Shown here: positions 13,373-38,119 of the stretch, in pieces
Numbering within the stretch: position 1 is the stretch's first letter
How the letters are laid out: each line of letters begins with the position of its first letter
From: Plecoglossus altivelis
Taxonomy: Eukaryota > Chordata > Actinopteri > Osmeriformes > Plecoglossidae
DNA: 64,000 nt
Direction: 5' to 3'
Assembly: GCA_036571765.1 (NCBI GenBank)
Contig: BROE01000003.1
Location: 14,893,716 to 14,957,715 of the forward strand
Notes under the pieces: model-generated
Databases searched by the model: none
What the model was told of the DNA's origin: nothing
What the model saw: the letters and a program-made list of their open reading frames with translations, nothing else
Made by a program: the position numbers and the translations under genes

Positions 13373-13393
13373 GAGAGGACCATGGACAGCTGA
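13373..13393 (+). promoter_or_regulatory. RE1/REST-like core
   Basis: ACCATGGACAGC at 13379-13390 matches the central 12 bases of the RE1 element; the outer positions match less well. It lies about 13 kb upstream of prmt8, a neuronal gene. Motif match only. Confidence 0.4.
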
Positions 13394-13792
13394 CAATGCC
13401 TGATGGGCGACAGAGGGGAGGAAGGGGGAGGGTTGTGAGATGAGGGGGAGGGGGTAACTATAGCGCGGTGGGGGGAGGTGAGGAAGGGTGGCAGACTGTC
13501 AGTTCGTACGTACGTCAAGCCAGCGAGCAGGCGTACCAGCGCAGAAGCAAGTGCACGTTATCTGGACCTCTGCACTGTAGCCTTGGGACCAAAGGCCCAT
13601 GCCGTGTCAGTCCTCCCTCCACCAACTCTGCATGTCGGGGAGCAGCTCTCGGGCTATAAGGCTCAGGAGGGTTGGTGGCAGGCTGGCAGGCTGTTATAGC
13701 TGGCTGGAAGGCTGTGATTGATCAGCAAGCATGCTACTGGGGCCAAGTCAAGGTTGACTAATCTACAGATACGCCCAGGTACAAGAGGTGGG

Positions 13793-13920
13793 GGGGAAAG
13801 AGAGAGAGAGAGGGAGAGACGTGCAGAGAGAGAGGAAGACATAGAGAATAAGAACGAGGGAGAGAGACAGAGATTCAGGGGGGAAACAAGGAATAGAAAC
13901 AGGAGGAGTGCAGAGAGATG
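13793..13920. repeat. GA-rich purine tract
   Basis: GAGAGA and GGGAGAGAC units, degenerate towards its right end. Confidence 0.85.
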
Positions 13921-14159
13921 AAGATGAGAACAAAGTAAGACATTCTCCTATCACAGGATGCTCTCCTGTGGTGCCTGGGCTGATCATGTACTCACTGCAT
14001 TAACTCCCTCCCAGCTCCAATCAGAGGATCTGACAGTGGGAGGCAGCAAGGATAGTTTGAGTGCCGCAGCCCAAAGCGTGGCAGGTCAGAAGTTAAACTG
14101 GCAGCACAGACACAATTCAAAATACACAAATGTGAGTTTCATCACACTGGTGTAAGACA

Positions 14160-14340
14160 AGCCAAAAACACCCTCTTTTGTGGAAGTGATATTGCGAATG
14201 AGCACGTGTCTCAGCACATTATTTCCCTCCCCGCTTTCCGAAGTGAAATCAATGGCCCGAGATCGGGCCGAGAACACTGTCCTCCGCTAATGTCGTTCTG
14301 CTAACGCCGAAAGGCAACTTTAGGGCTAATTTTGAAACCT
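14160..14340. other. non-repetitive CpG-containing block, candidate conserved non-coding element
   Basis: Contains many CpG and repeated GCTAA motifs (CCGCTAATGTCG, GCTAACGCC, GGGCTAAT) and no microsatellite or open frame of note. Conservation cannot be judged from one sequence. Confidence 0.25.
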
Positions 14341-15323
14341 CCCAACATATAAGTCCAGGTGCACAATGGCTGAGAGAAGTGTTATTCATGTAAGAGTTGT
14401 TTCTGCTTCATCCCTGGTGAAACAGATCGAGCTAAATCCCCTAGTAGTTATTGTGATACAAAAACTGAAGCACGAACACATCGTAACGCTTTGGATAGAA
14501 ACAGATCACTGTATGGGCTGCTTGGCGCTGCGTATCGGTGGGGCCGCCCTGAGTAACGGGAGCGAATCAAGCGCACGTGGTACCTTCGTAGTCAGAGTTA
14601 CGGGGGGAAATAGCGGGCGGGTAACGGGCGGGCGAGATGACCTGCGGGTGCTCGTGCCGAAAAGGGTGTGAAAAATAAAACAAATGAAGCCCATCCCATG
14701 CAATTGGTTCTGGAACAGCTTTCAATTTACTGTTACTGTTGCTGCGTAGGCGTTTTCAGGCAACTTCAACGTGTTTCTTTAAAGGTGAATTAAAGAAGGG
14801 AAAACATGAAAAAGCCCTGGGAACAATGCTGCTGTGAACCCGGAGAAAAAGATCCTTTTACTATCCTCCTCCTGACGGTTAATGTGCCCGCTCATGCATG
14901 TACATTTCGTTGGCTGATGTGCTGTGATCACAGTTCTATGATATAGGCCTGCTCAGCACTCTAAGCCAGACTCAGCCCCCTCTATTTAATACAAACCAAT
15001 TCCATACCATATAACCTGGTGAAACGCAGTCAGGTCGAGATGTGCCAGCAAACAGCCTGATGAAGCCAGCCAGGGCAGGACCATTACAATCGCAATTTTT
15101 GCACCATCAGTTTTGATACTCCTCTAGTCGGCTTCTTGAACGGAAAAAAACCCTTCCTCACCAGAAGGCAACTGAGAACTGAGAAATGAAGCATCCGCCT
15201 TGATAGGACAGAATAGGATCGTATCTGTCATCAGACACACCGAGAGCTTCTGTGCCACCTGGTGAACTCAACGCAACCTTGCTCAGATGCAGCAGCTGGC
15301 AGATGTCAGAGAGGCGGGGTCAC

Positions 15324-15341
15324 GGGGGGGGGGGGGGGGGA
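15324..15341. repeat. poly-G run
   Basis: About 17 consecutive G; an assembly or sequencing weak point. Confidence 0.85.
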
Positions 15342-18300
15342 GCGGGGAGCTGGCGAGGCGTAACCGGGCGCCGTAAGAGATCCATCTTCTCACCTGGCGA
15401 CCTCATTAAAAGCCCCACCAGGCACAGTTTTATGGCTCATTTTGCAGAGCAGAGAAACAGAGGAACTGGCAAAGCAGCCTCTTGGCCTCAGATTTAACTT
15501 GGAACCCTCTAGATCATTTGGATTCACACAACAGCAGTGACTCCAATATTCATACATAGAGGCCTTTGGTGAAGAGAGTGAGGAGTGTGGATCTGGCTCC
15601 CAGTATCTGTTCCACACATTACAGCACCCATCCAGTAAAAAGCCCACTTAAAACCCTTAAACCGATTACCGTGCTGTTCCATTTGTTTCATCGTAAGTGG
15701 CGAGGAGACAATCGAGATGGTAACTGCACTTTGACTACAGCACAGAAAGCATTCAAGCGCACCCACCATGTTTAGAACCGAGAGCACCTAATGCCTACTT
15801 ACGGGCGTGTTAAATTACGTTTGCCACAGTTGATGGGCAAAAATGAACCCGGATAGATTTTTACTGAATTAAATTGTGTTAAGGCGTCAAGTTTTCCACA
15901 AGTTTTTTTTTTTTTTCGTGGGTCTCGGCTTGAGGTAGAGTCAGAAACCCACTTCCTGGTCCCCTGGGACCCAGTATCCTTCACAGACATGTTTACCATC
16001 AGCTAGTCTCTAATCAGCCCCCAGCAGAGACTTCTACACTGTGATCTAGCAGAGAGTAGACTTCACACAGGGCATTTGTATGTGTGTTTGTGAGTGTGAG
16101 GGTTAACATGTTGATTTGTGTTTGTGTGTATATGTGAGTGTGACAGCTTCCTCGAGTGGGTAAAATCCCAGAAGCCGCTGTCTGGATCCCACTAAAGCAG
16201 CCAATCCGAACATCCCAAAGCTGTGGTAACCAACTGTCGCTGGGTGTGGAGGGAAATCAGGGAGCATCGTACAGACTGGAAAACGTTGCGGTCTCATTTT
16301 CCCATTCTATGTCCTATATAGACGAGATACTTTTTTGTCAAACTTCGATCTATTTCACCTGTAGAAGGGATTTCAAAAAATCCAAGGACAAACTGTACTA
16401 ACACCATCTTTAAGGAGCATACTGATGGCTTTAAAAGGGGAAAATTGTTCTAATTCAGACCTCTCTCTCTCTCTGTATTCACTCCTCCGGAGGGAACAGA
16501 AAGATCTTATAATGTCAACCACAATGGAGGTATCAGCCATCAGAAAAGGTTTATTTTTAGCAGTTTGAGGTCAGGTGTCCTTGGGGCCAGAGCAGACTTC
16601 TGTTGAGAGCTGCCCCGATTCAACTGGTTGGAGGACGGAGACAAAGAGACAGTTGAGCAGCGGAGAAAGAAGAGAGGGATTAACGTCGAGACTGGGTCAG
16701 GTTGGAGCAAAATCAGATACATTGGCAGTCTGAAAGTATTAATCGGATTGGTTGAAGGTATGGTGGGGCGGGGAGAGGAATGAAACTGCTCTTGAAGAAG
16801 GAGAACTGAAGCCTAACAGCATGGTGACAGCATCATTACACAGAACGGTCAATTGCTGAAGTTATTGCTGAACACTAACAATGATAAAAAGCATTTTCAA
16901 TAGCCAACATTCAATAACTGTGATATTTTTGCAATTTTCTGATTGTGTGATTGCTTGAGGACAGGATGGGAAAGTTGGTCGATATTTCATTTGACTGGTT
17001 CAATGCTGATCTGCGATGGGGATATCTGCCTGATGAATATCTCTGGCTGAAAACAAATTAAAATATCTAGACAATATAACAAGGAGGGAAGACTGCAGAC
17101 AGACCTGCATGATGGCTGCTGTGAGTCAATGTTCCCTATCCTCTTTAGTGTTGTTCCACAGACTCGCAAGAAGGAAGCCAGGTTTCTCTCTACCCCCTCC
17201 ATCTTCCTCCTGGGATTCTTTTAATCTAACAGATATGAATTTCCATCTCTAATTTGTCCTTTTTTCATCCTCCTCATATCTGTTATCTGTCATCTACCAA
17301 ACCAGAAGGATCATGGATAGCCTCTTATCACAGCCTCAGAACTGAGGCCAGGACGGCCCAGACAGCCTCTTCCTGCTCCTCCTGCTCCTCCTGTTCCTCC
17401 TTCACTCTGGTTTCTTTCCTTACTGTGAAAATGAGTGAGGGGAGAAGGTTCATTTACTAATGAGACATCATCAACAATCACCAATAATAGCAAGTAATGA
17501 AACACCCTGCTGGAAGACCACGGGAATTTCCTGGTTCTAATATGAAACAGCACGTACATATCGCCACTAAATACTCAATCAAAGGGTAAACATTCCTCTG
17601 ATCTTACTCAGAGTAGCTTTAGTAAAAGAATGGCTAATATCAACTCTGTGCACACATTTGTATTAAAGTCATTAATGTTGTCATTCAATCTCCCTCTTTT
17701 TCACCCACCCCCTAACAGAGAGTCAGACTGAACCCCTTAATCTATGCCGAGGTATGTGGTGTACTACTCATAGCAGATAGTGATGTCACCCTCTCATAGC
17801 ACTTGTTCCTTGACAGTTGGTGCTTTACTCCTGATGCCAGTGATGAATAAAAAATCAGGAGTCGAACCAAACTGAAAATTATTGGCAATTCAGCCACAAG
17901 CCCAGCAGCTTGTCTTGTTTCCAGACATGTGAGAGTCTAATGGAAATTAGTTGACATTCAGGGTAAATGAGGTACTTGGCGTTCATAATGTGAGGTAGGG
18001 AGATGTGGAAGGAGGGCTAGAGCAAGAGAGGGATAACGAGAGCGAAGAGAGACAAGAGAGAAAGAGGAAGATATTGAGAAGCAATGAGCTGTTTTATTGC
18101 CGCATCATCCTGCATACTGCACAGCTCCTATGGACCATTAGTCATTGAACATGACAATAATAACGATAATGAACCGTGGTCGGTACTAAAATAAGCTCTA
18201 ATCACAAAGTAGCATTCTGTATTTGCAGAAAAGCTACTTATTTGAACCTCGCCTGCTGTAAATCAAAACAATACATACATTGTTGATTTACCCTCGCAAA

Positions 18301-21300
18301 ATGTAAAATGAACTATGCTACCGTGTAGCTGTAAATGTACTGTGAGATAATTGATAGTTAGTGAAGGCATTGTCAGATTTGCTGCTTATGAAACTCAACA
18401 CAACAATACAGATGATGGTATTCTGACTTTAATGGCCTGGATCAAACTAAATATTTAGACTACTGCGTTTAACCTTGTAGAAAACGTAGAGCCTGTGGAA
18501 TGGGCCGACCCTGTTGTAAATCACTTTGGATGGTAAACGACTCTGTAATGAGTCATAACAAACATGGCGAATGCCCAAAGCCTGGTCAGGCTCTGATGAA
18601 CACGAGAATTACGTTTCCCCGTGTGGCCTGATCGGGTTCTCCAGTGGTTTGTGTTCTCCAAATGAAAAGTGCCACCATCGCTCTCTGTGACAGGACCACA
18701 TCAAAAAAAAAAACGAACGAGAAAATCTCAGAGCGTAGTTAGAGTGTTTCCAGAAGTCTGTGCGGGGGGGGACTGCATCGCTGCTCCGAATCGCCTCCAA
18801 CGTCTCAGTCTCACAAGGTGGAGAGCAGAACAGATCGCAGAACACCATCGACGAACGAAGAGACGCAACGGAACAACGTGCGGTGAGACACGCGGCACTC
18901 CTGATGAAAACAAAGACAGGCTCTCCATAATGAGACAACTTGATGAGTGAAGGTTTGTGGAAGTGAGATGGCCACCACACTGACATTTTTAACCAGAAGT
19001 CGCTTTTCATCTATTCAGATACGGTGCTGACAGAATCGGTATCTGACTGTTACAAAGAGAGATTGCTCAGGTTTTAGGTTCAACTCTGCCACATCCACTA
19101 ATCCAAGATGGCCCTATCAGAATGAAATGAATCAAACTGTAGCTCCATCCAGGTCTATGAAAGGTCAAGCTAGCATCCCAGACTGGGTCATGCTTGTAAA
19201 CCCCATCAGTTGAAACCACACAGTCTCCTAATGTGATCCTGCCTAATATCTGGTGAGATGGACAAACCCCTGGTCTTGCACAGACAGCCATGAAATATTA
19301 CCAGCACGAAGGCCGTCAGACAGGCAAGCAGGGAGGAACAGAGAGACAGAGAGAGAGAAGAGAGTGCCAGAGGGAAACACTTTTGCTCTGGGAGAAAGTA
19401 CCAAGGCTTCCATCAATGACTTTGTCTGTTTTGAGGTCTCACTGCTAGAACAAGTAGGTCACCGTGACAACTGCATCGGAAAGTGCTTCTTAAAATGTGA
19501 ATGTGCATGGCTGGTTGGGAAGAAGGGCTGGAGGGGGAACGCTGCATGCGCCAGGGAGACCTGGAGTGAACCTTACTGTAACACAGAGAAGCTTCACCTT
19601 GGCCTGGGCACACTGCACTGCTGCAAAGTCAAACACACCGATTGATTCAAGTCATTTAATAAAAGTTTCCTCGGTGCCAAAGAGGCCCCCAAAGTCTTGC
19701 TGACTACGTTTCTCTCTACGTTTTCCCCTCAATGTACCAGCAACGATGGAGTTGTGTTCTGATGAGACCAGCACAGCCTGTCAGTGCAGCACCAGTGAAG
19801 AGTTTAGACCCAGGTCCCTGCTGCGGGTGGCCTATTAAATATGCATCTACCATAACAGCATCAGCAGTAAGCTGCTGCAGGAGAGAAGAGATGGCAGAGA
19901 TGAGAGGAAGCTGAGACAAAAAGACTGCAGGATGAGGTGTAGACGTGCAACCCTTCTCTTTCTCCCTTTCCTCTGTCTTTCTCTCATGCCGTTCAGAAAA
20001 TGCGATTGTTCATTCGTCCATTCGTTCATTCAGACATTCAGCGTTTAAATTATTTATTCTAGTCCCGAATATGTTGGTGGGAAACCTTAAACAGCCTCTG
20101 ATATATATCCACACCACTTTCGCCCCACAACAAAGAAAACAAATGCAGCCTGGAAAAACAACTTGATCCCAAGATAAGATCTGCCTGTCCACCCATCAGC
20201 CTAAAGCCTTCCATTTTTGATTCTGTCTTTTTGTTCTCTTCGACCTTCCTCTCCCACTCCTCTGCAAGCCTTTTCTATCATCTACATGGGCTGGGTGGCT
20301 TGCTCTGCTCACTGGTTGGACAAATGGCAACCCCTAACCTCCAGCCTGCTCACTGTGAAGGTATGAATGGGATCGTGTGCGTGTTCATGACATGAGACAC
20401 CTGCTTGGTCGGCTGGGTCTCCCCTTCATAGTAGAGATGTGGCTGCGAGGCAGAGATCTGCACAGTGTTATCCACCACTGCCAACAGTTTATGCTCATAC
20501 AAGATTAAACAGCCATCCGAGGAGGAGAGAGAGCAGAGTGGAGCAGCGGTCTTGGAAGGGTCCACTTTTCTCAGCAGGAAGTGATGTTTGGCATAGGAAG
20601 TTGAGGGCACTGACCTGAGCTACATGGTCATTTCAGAGTTCTGCCAGAGGATACATTTGCCTTGGTTGAAGGACTCATTCTACATTCCGCCTGCCATGAG
20701 GGGAAAGTGAAGCCCAGAATAGATGCATATCAATTTGTGTGTTTGTGTGTATGCGTGCAGTTCTGCAAAGTCGACCATTTTAACTATGACTTCTTGCACA
20801 TCGTAGCATGCTCGCTGCACAGTCACACAGCCACCCTGTCATACACTGCAGAGTCACATACATTCCTAGCTTTTAACTTAACCGATAGCTCCACACTTGT
20901 GATCAAAGAGGCTGTGACAATGTGACACGAGGCTGTCTTTGAGGCTTTCTACATGATGACAGGTTTGTGAGAAACCCCTCAATTAAGAAGAGACTCCTGC
21001 TCCAGTTGTCTGCCTTCATCACTCAGAGGACAGGAGCGAGGAAGACGTTTCAAACAGACAGCCTGCCCACGAGAGCGCCAGCATGACAGATGCATGGTGA
21101 GTGTGCTGAGTGCATGTGTGCATGTTCAGAAAGCTTCCATCTGATGTCTGAAGTCAGAACACTCGGTGGAGCTCATGAATGTGACCAGGTTGGTGTAATC
21201 TCTCCAGGGTGGGATCCTCTCTGCAGTCAGTCAGTAATCAGATGACAGCCGGGGGCATCCTGTCTTCAAGTCTCAGTCTCACTGCAATACTGCACAACAG

Positions 21301-24037
21301 ACTGCGGTAATGACATCCCAACGCCAAGTTCTTTTCCGACCGTAATGAGGTATTGTAGAAATTTGGCATACGCAACTTTTTACATTTGGTTTCAAGTTGC
21401 AACATCACAGGCACTGTTATCCACAACTGGTCATGTGATCTCGGAGACGTCGTTCTGGAATTTAGACCCGCCCCAGTCTTACTGACACGATGGTCAATGA
21501 CTTTGTGGATGAGCCTGGTAGCAGCTGGACAAGGGATGGGCTGTGGCGATTCTATTCTGAGAACTAACTACACTAGATGGATCATCTGGTAATTATATTT
21601 GACTCCGTCATCCATCTCTACAGCGACAGCCTACACACATGTACACATCCGCACACGATTATGCGCGAGGACCAGTGCAATCAGATTACGAGTCTTCATT
21701 AATATTGGCCACTCTATTAGTGTTCCCATAGACACCAGTCTGGCTTTATATCAACATGGAGCCATTCTTTTCAGACCATGGTGTGTGCTAGATAGGCGTG
21801 CATGTGTGTACCAAACAACCAACCAACAAGCACGCATCACTTCTGTCAATCGCTGAGCCTTTGATCAGAGCTTTTGGACTGACGCCGGTCATTAGCGCTG
21901 GCAGACTATTAGCTAAAACAAACACTCAAAGGCGAATTAATAAGGCACATTCTCCCACAGCACACATGACTAAGACGCTCCTGAACTCCAACCCCTTCCA
22001 ACTGTCTTTCATCTGATCAGAGCTTTCTTGACAGCCTCAATACCATTTAAGGACGCTAGTCATTTTACCTTAACACAGCAAGGCTAAAAGACAAACCATG
22101 GATGCATTGGTAGTGTTGCTATTGTACTCTGTGCTTATTGAAGCTAACTACATTTCAGCGAGGTTGATGTGTTATTTGTGAAGGGCTCGAGAGCTGCTCT
22201 ATGTACAAAGCCCCGGCTGCATGATGAATGGGTCGTGTCACCGAAGCTATGAGCAACAGGGATTATCTGTCTCTCTACATTCTGCAGGAGTAATGAAGTC
22301 TCCCAGAACCTCTCTTCTTCTGCCTCATGGTCCATTTGAACCACCTGCGCACTCCGGCAGAGCGGGTGCACGGGAAGGGGAGGAGGGGGTTCATGATGGA
22401 TGATCCAGTATGCCGTGAATCAAAGTGAGTTTATATTCAAATGTAACATCCAGGTAGGGCTTGGCAGATCCTCTTTTCACCTTTCACCTTTTCATTTGAG
22501 ATTCAGGAGAAAACACTCACGACATCACTATATGAGCGATGCATGCTATTTCTGAGCAGATAGAAGCCTTTAGATCAGTCGTTACATGTGGCTAAGCAGC
22601 CCTTGTGATGTAGATTACACTGTCGTTTGCCCAACATAGAGTTCCAGAGAAGAGGAGGCAGACCAGTGAAGAGAGATCTAAGGCACACAACTGCCGAATG
22701 GTACCAGAGTACGTGTTTAAAGTGAGGAGCGGACCATCCGCAAACCCCAAATCAACCTGTGGGATGTTCATCCCTGGGGTGAGGAGAATGATCTGCCTCG
22801 CCGGTAAAAATTGGGGACGAAGTTCCGAGCAACCCCAGGAGCCAGCTGGAACCACATGGTCTAACCCACCGAGGCATTTCACAGGTGGAAAGCTACAATT
22901 TCACAGCATATATGTCAGACACACAGCACACTGAAATTCCTGGAGGCAGGTCCAGAGATACCCGTGTCTGAACTCGCGGGCAAGGATGAGTATGGTCCAG
23001 CTCAGTCTCAAATTCAAATGAATAATGCAGCTTTTGCTTTCTTTTCTTGATTTGGGCATTACTAATACAGGCTAACAGCATGCAGTCACAGACTTTAGTC
23101 AATGGGAATTCGATCGAATACTCGACAGACATATGCTGTCCAGAGCAGATGGATCCGACATCAAACACCACTTCTACCAATGAATTTCTTATAAACTGCC
23201 CGATTCCATTGACTGGTTAGACTCTCTAAACATTTCAGAACCTCAGAACACGTCCAGAACATTTCAGTCTCCCGTTTCCAGGGAGCTGCTCATTACGTTC
23301 CTACTCAGTTGGCCAGCTGAGTGCCTCTGAACGGTGTTTGTGGAAAGATTCTCCAACAGTGGGTCAATTGCTGCTTGAAGAGCACTGTTTTCTAACAGGT
23401 GTGAACGAGTGCTGTGTGAATGGAGTATGGGAGAAGAGGTGGAGCCGAACTCAGGGAGGTGAAGTGATTTTGGGCTTCGGACCAACTGTTAACATGGCAG
23501 CCGATGGGATTGCCTGTGTGCTGTGTGTAGGTACTACTGCGCCAGTGTGCTTCCTTCTGCTTTCCCAGCAGGGATCGGAACGGTTAAAAATGCACGAGAC
23601 GTCTTTCGCAGTGAAAAAACAAAACAAACGAACCAGTGTTTTCCATACGTGACACCGGCCTGCAGTCTAAGCTGAATCCACCCCAAAGATACAAGGGAAC
23701 AATAGAGTTTCATTCAGTCCAAATGGCTCCCTGCTTCTGTTCTCTTCTATCGAGTTGTTTCCTGCCAGCAAGCTGCTCTGGGCTATTGATCTCCAGTCAT
23801 TTGAACAAACAAGTTACTGTACATTCATCAGGCTCCGAATAAGGCGCCGTCGGTTGCTACTTCTCAAGGTGGATGCTGAGATTGGGATGTGAAGACTGTT
23901 TGAGTTCAGTCTCCATGTCCTGCCGGGTTCCTAACCGGCTGGAAAATTAAAAGCTTGTAGATCAAAGCAGCAGACTCTCTTCATGTTCACTGTTTCTCTG
24001 TCATTACCATACCTTGTGATCTCAGAGCCTGTTGATT

Positions 24038-24120
24038 AAGTTGTGTGCATCTAAACACACTCCATCTCCCTCTCAATGTAGCTTGACTGCATAATGAGTG
24101 TGGTTAGATGCACACAACTT
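24038..24120. repeat. inverted repeat, 25-bp arms with one mismatch
   Basis: Left arm 24038-24062 and right arm 24096-24120 are reverse complements except for one base (TCTAAAC versus GGTTAGA); the 33-base spacer is unrelated. Could form a hairpin in DNA or RNA. Confidence 0.88.
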
Positions 24121-25499
24121 TAGTATTTTCTTTCGAAAAGCGTTTGTCAAAACAGTCAAAGACATTCTATTTACCACGGGTCAAACCAAAAAACCCCACA
24201 GCCACAGGCAAAGAAAGAGAATAACATTCACGAGAGAACGCTAGGAGAGAGATCATAGAGAGCTGCTGGTAAGTAAAACATGTCGATCATCCAAGGCCAA
24301 CGTTGGTTCTGCAGTTCTATTGACATAACACTTGCAGTATATCATCTTTTGATGCCATCTGAGCTTCAATTAATACTTCCATACTTGGGCCACCGGGTCT
24401 TTGGATAATAGCAGTGCAGAATAACAACTGGTTAACAGATGCTGTATCACAGACATTGATGAAGGACTTTGACCCGAGGTGTATTCACTGTCCCAGTACA
24501 ATGCTGTCTATGGAAAGAGAGTGTGTTGTCAAGTTGACAAAGTTTAAAGTTTAGCAAAACGGGATTCAATCATACAATGTGTTGGTGCACTAATGAGAAG
24601 CAGGTTCATGTAATGATGCTGTCAATACTCTGAGCAGCAGCCAGAACGAGCCAATCAGTGCGGTTGTGCAGTCGATGATGTCACGATTTGGCCTGTTTGT
24701 CTTCAGTCAGAGGAGAGGAGATGGGGCAGGGCAGGTCTAATGGAAGTCGTTCACAGAAGGAAGAGCTTGTATGGATCTGAGGAAGGGGAAAGGGAAAGTA
24801 ATTGAAACATTTCAAGCGCATCAATCTTAGAAGAAGCTCTCACTGTCGAAATGACGGAGACATCTCTTGTTTAGAGAGAGATGGGGACACAGAAAAAACA
24901 GAAATAGAAAGAGTGCCGATGTCAATTTTCATAAACTTTGTGTGGTCATCATACTACACTCAATCAAACCTTTTACTTACACATGGTGTCTATAACAAAG
25001 GGAGAAGGAACATGAATTCTCCTCAGAGACTTTCACTGACGCAAATAGCTGAAAGAGCAGGGAAGTCGGCTCTTAGAAGCAACATTTTATTTGTATGCAA
25101 TGGCATGGAGACATGGAGCTATGGGAGTGTCAGAGAACATGGTGTGTCTGCTCAATGCCTGCTTGCTGCATGGAGAGTAGAGTGGCTGCCCTCTCTGATG
25201 AATTATGCAATGGATGGTGTGGGTGGCACAGGAGCACCTCTTCCAAAATAAGCCAGTCAGCAAGGGATCTGTAGCGAGCTGAAAGATCAACATGCAACCT
25301 GCAATTCAGACAGCCACAATGAGTTACAGCAGGACATTGCGTGTTACATTTGAATGCAAAATCAAATTGGGTTGAATCAAGTCAAAGCTAGTGTAAATAG
25401 ACATGGAAAAACGGAGGTGCTATGGTATGATATTTAATTATATATTTTCTGGAAGGTGAGTGAGAGAAGGGGGGGGGGGCAACCTCTGTTTGTCAAACT

Positions 25500-26376
25500 G
25501 AGTGGTCCAATCTGACTCATCTCGTGATCAGCTGTGCAGGTGAAGCACCAAGCCGGGCGTGCTGCACGCTATCATTTGACTCTTGCATTGTAACCGGGTT
25601 ACTTCTGTCATCATCGATTATTGCTGGATGTGATTTAAAGTTCAACTTCCATTGTGGTCTGCAAGCTCGCCTTGGGATCCCCCCAAAATGGCAAATAAAT
25701 CAAACAAGGCGACAAGAAAATTATAGTGATTGGGACCTGGACATCAGAAGACGGACTAGTGAGTGAAGAAGTGTCCTGATTCCATTAAAGTTATTCTAAT
25801 GCTCTCATGCGCAGACATGGAAACATTTACGGATTGATCGAGGACGAATACACCGCAAATTCGGTCAGATTCTGACTCGTCGCGGGAATAAGACACATTT
25901 TAACGGTACTATGATCTGGATACAACACTGTACAGTTCTATATACAGAAACAGTGTTGCAGAATTTATAAACTGCACCCATATGATTGTACCGGTCGATC
26001 TGACTGTTGATCATTACAGATTTCCCATACAAAACTGCATGGATTGCGGAATATGCTCATGTTTATTTGAAACTGAAGTGATGTCAAGTGATGAACAGTT
26101 GCTTTCTAATCTCCAAGAAATGAAGATTGAACCTAGCGAACTTTAGAACTATGGATTCCTCTACACTTTATTTTAACAGGGGTAGCCCATTCACCTTGGA
26201 CATCTCGGGATCTTACGATTGATAATTTTCTCACACGTCTTTTTGTGCATTTAGTTAAAACAAGATTAGCAAACTAAGATGAACGGGCACAAGGCAAAAT
26301 AACTGCTTTCAGGGGGTATCGAACCTTTTTTTTTTCAAGCCTTTCAAATCAAGTTGTGCAGATCTCGCCGGTTCTC
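25500..26376 (+). promoter_or_regulatory. prmt8: probable prmt8 promoter and 5'UTR region
   Basis: This stretch lies directly upstream of the prmt8 start codon and holds no recognisable exon of another gene. A TATA-like TTTATAAA occurs near 25964-25971, but the transcription start cannot be set from sequence. Placement rests only on position. Confidence 0.35.

Positions 26377-38119
<11,743 letters not shown>

Larger units (their letters stand above)
14341..25499. other. intergenic DNA upstream of prmt8, no gene recognised
   Basis: Apart from the sites listed separately I see no exon matching a known family. The longest open frames (149 codons at 24802, 133 at 18609 minus, 130 at 19253) have no recognisable domain or splice borders. 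The human upstream neighbour TSPAN9 is not seen. Confidence 0.55.

Noticed and set aside
15324..15341. Poly-G run as a possible functional G-quadruplex
   Set aside because: A single uninterrupted G homopolymer is more likely slippage or a sequencing artefact than a designed structure.
20350..20610. 86-codon minus-strand frame with a protein-like look (LLAVVDNTVQI)
   Set aside because: I could not place it in a family and its borders lack convincing splice sites; kept out of the gene list but a protein search would settle it.
24802..25251. 149-codon plus-strand open frame
   Set aside because: No recognisable domain, no splice or promoter context, and similar lengths occur by chance in 64 kb of vertebrate DNA.
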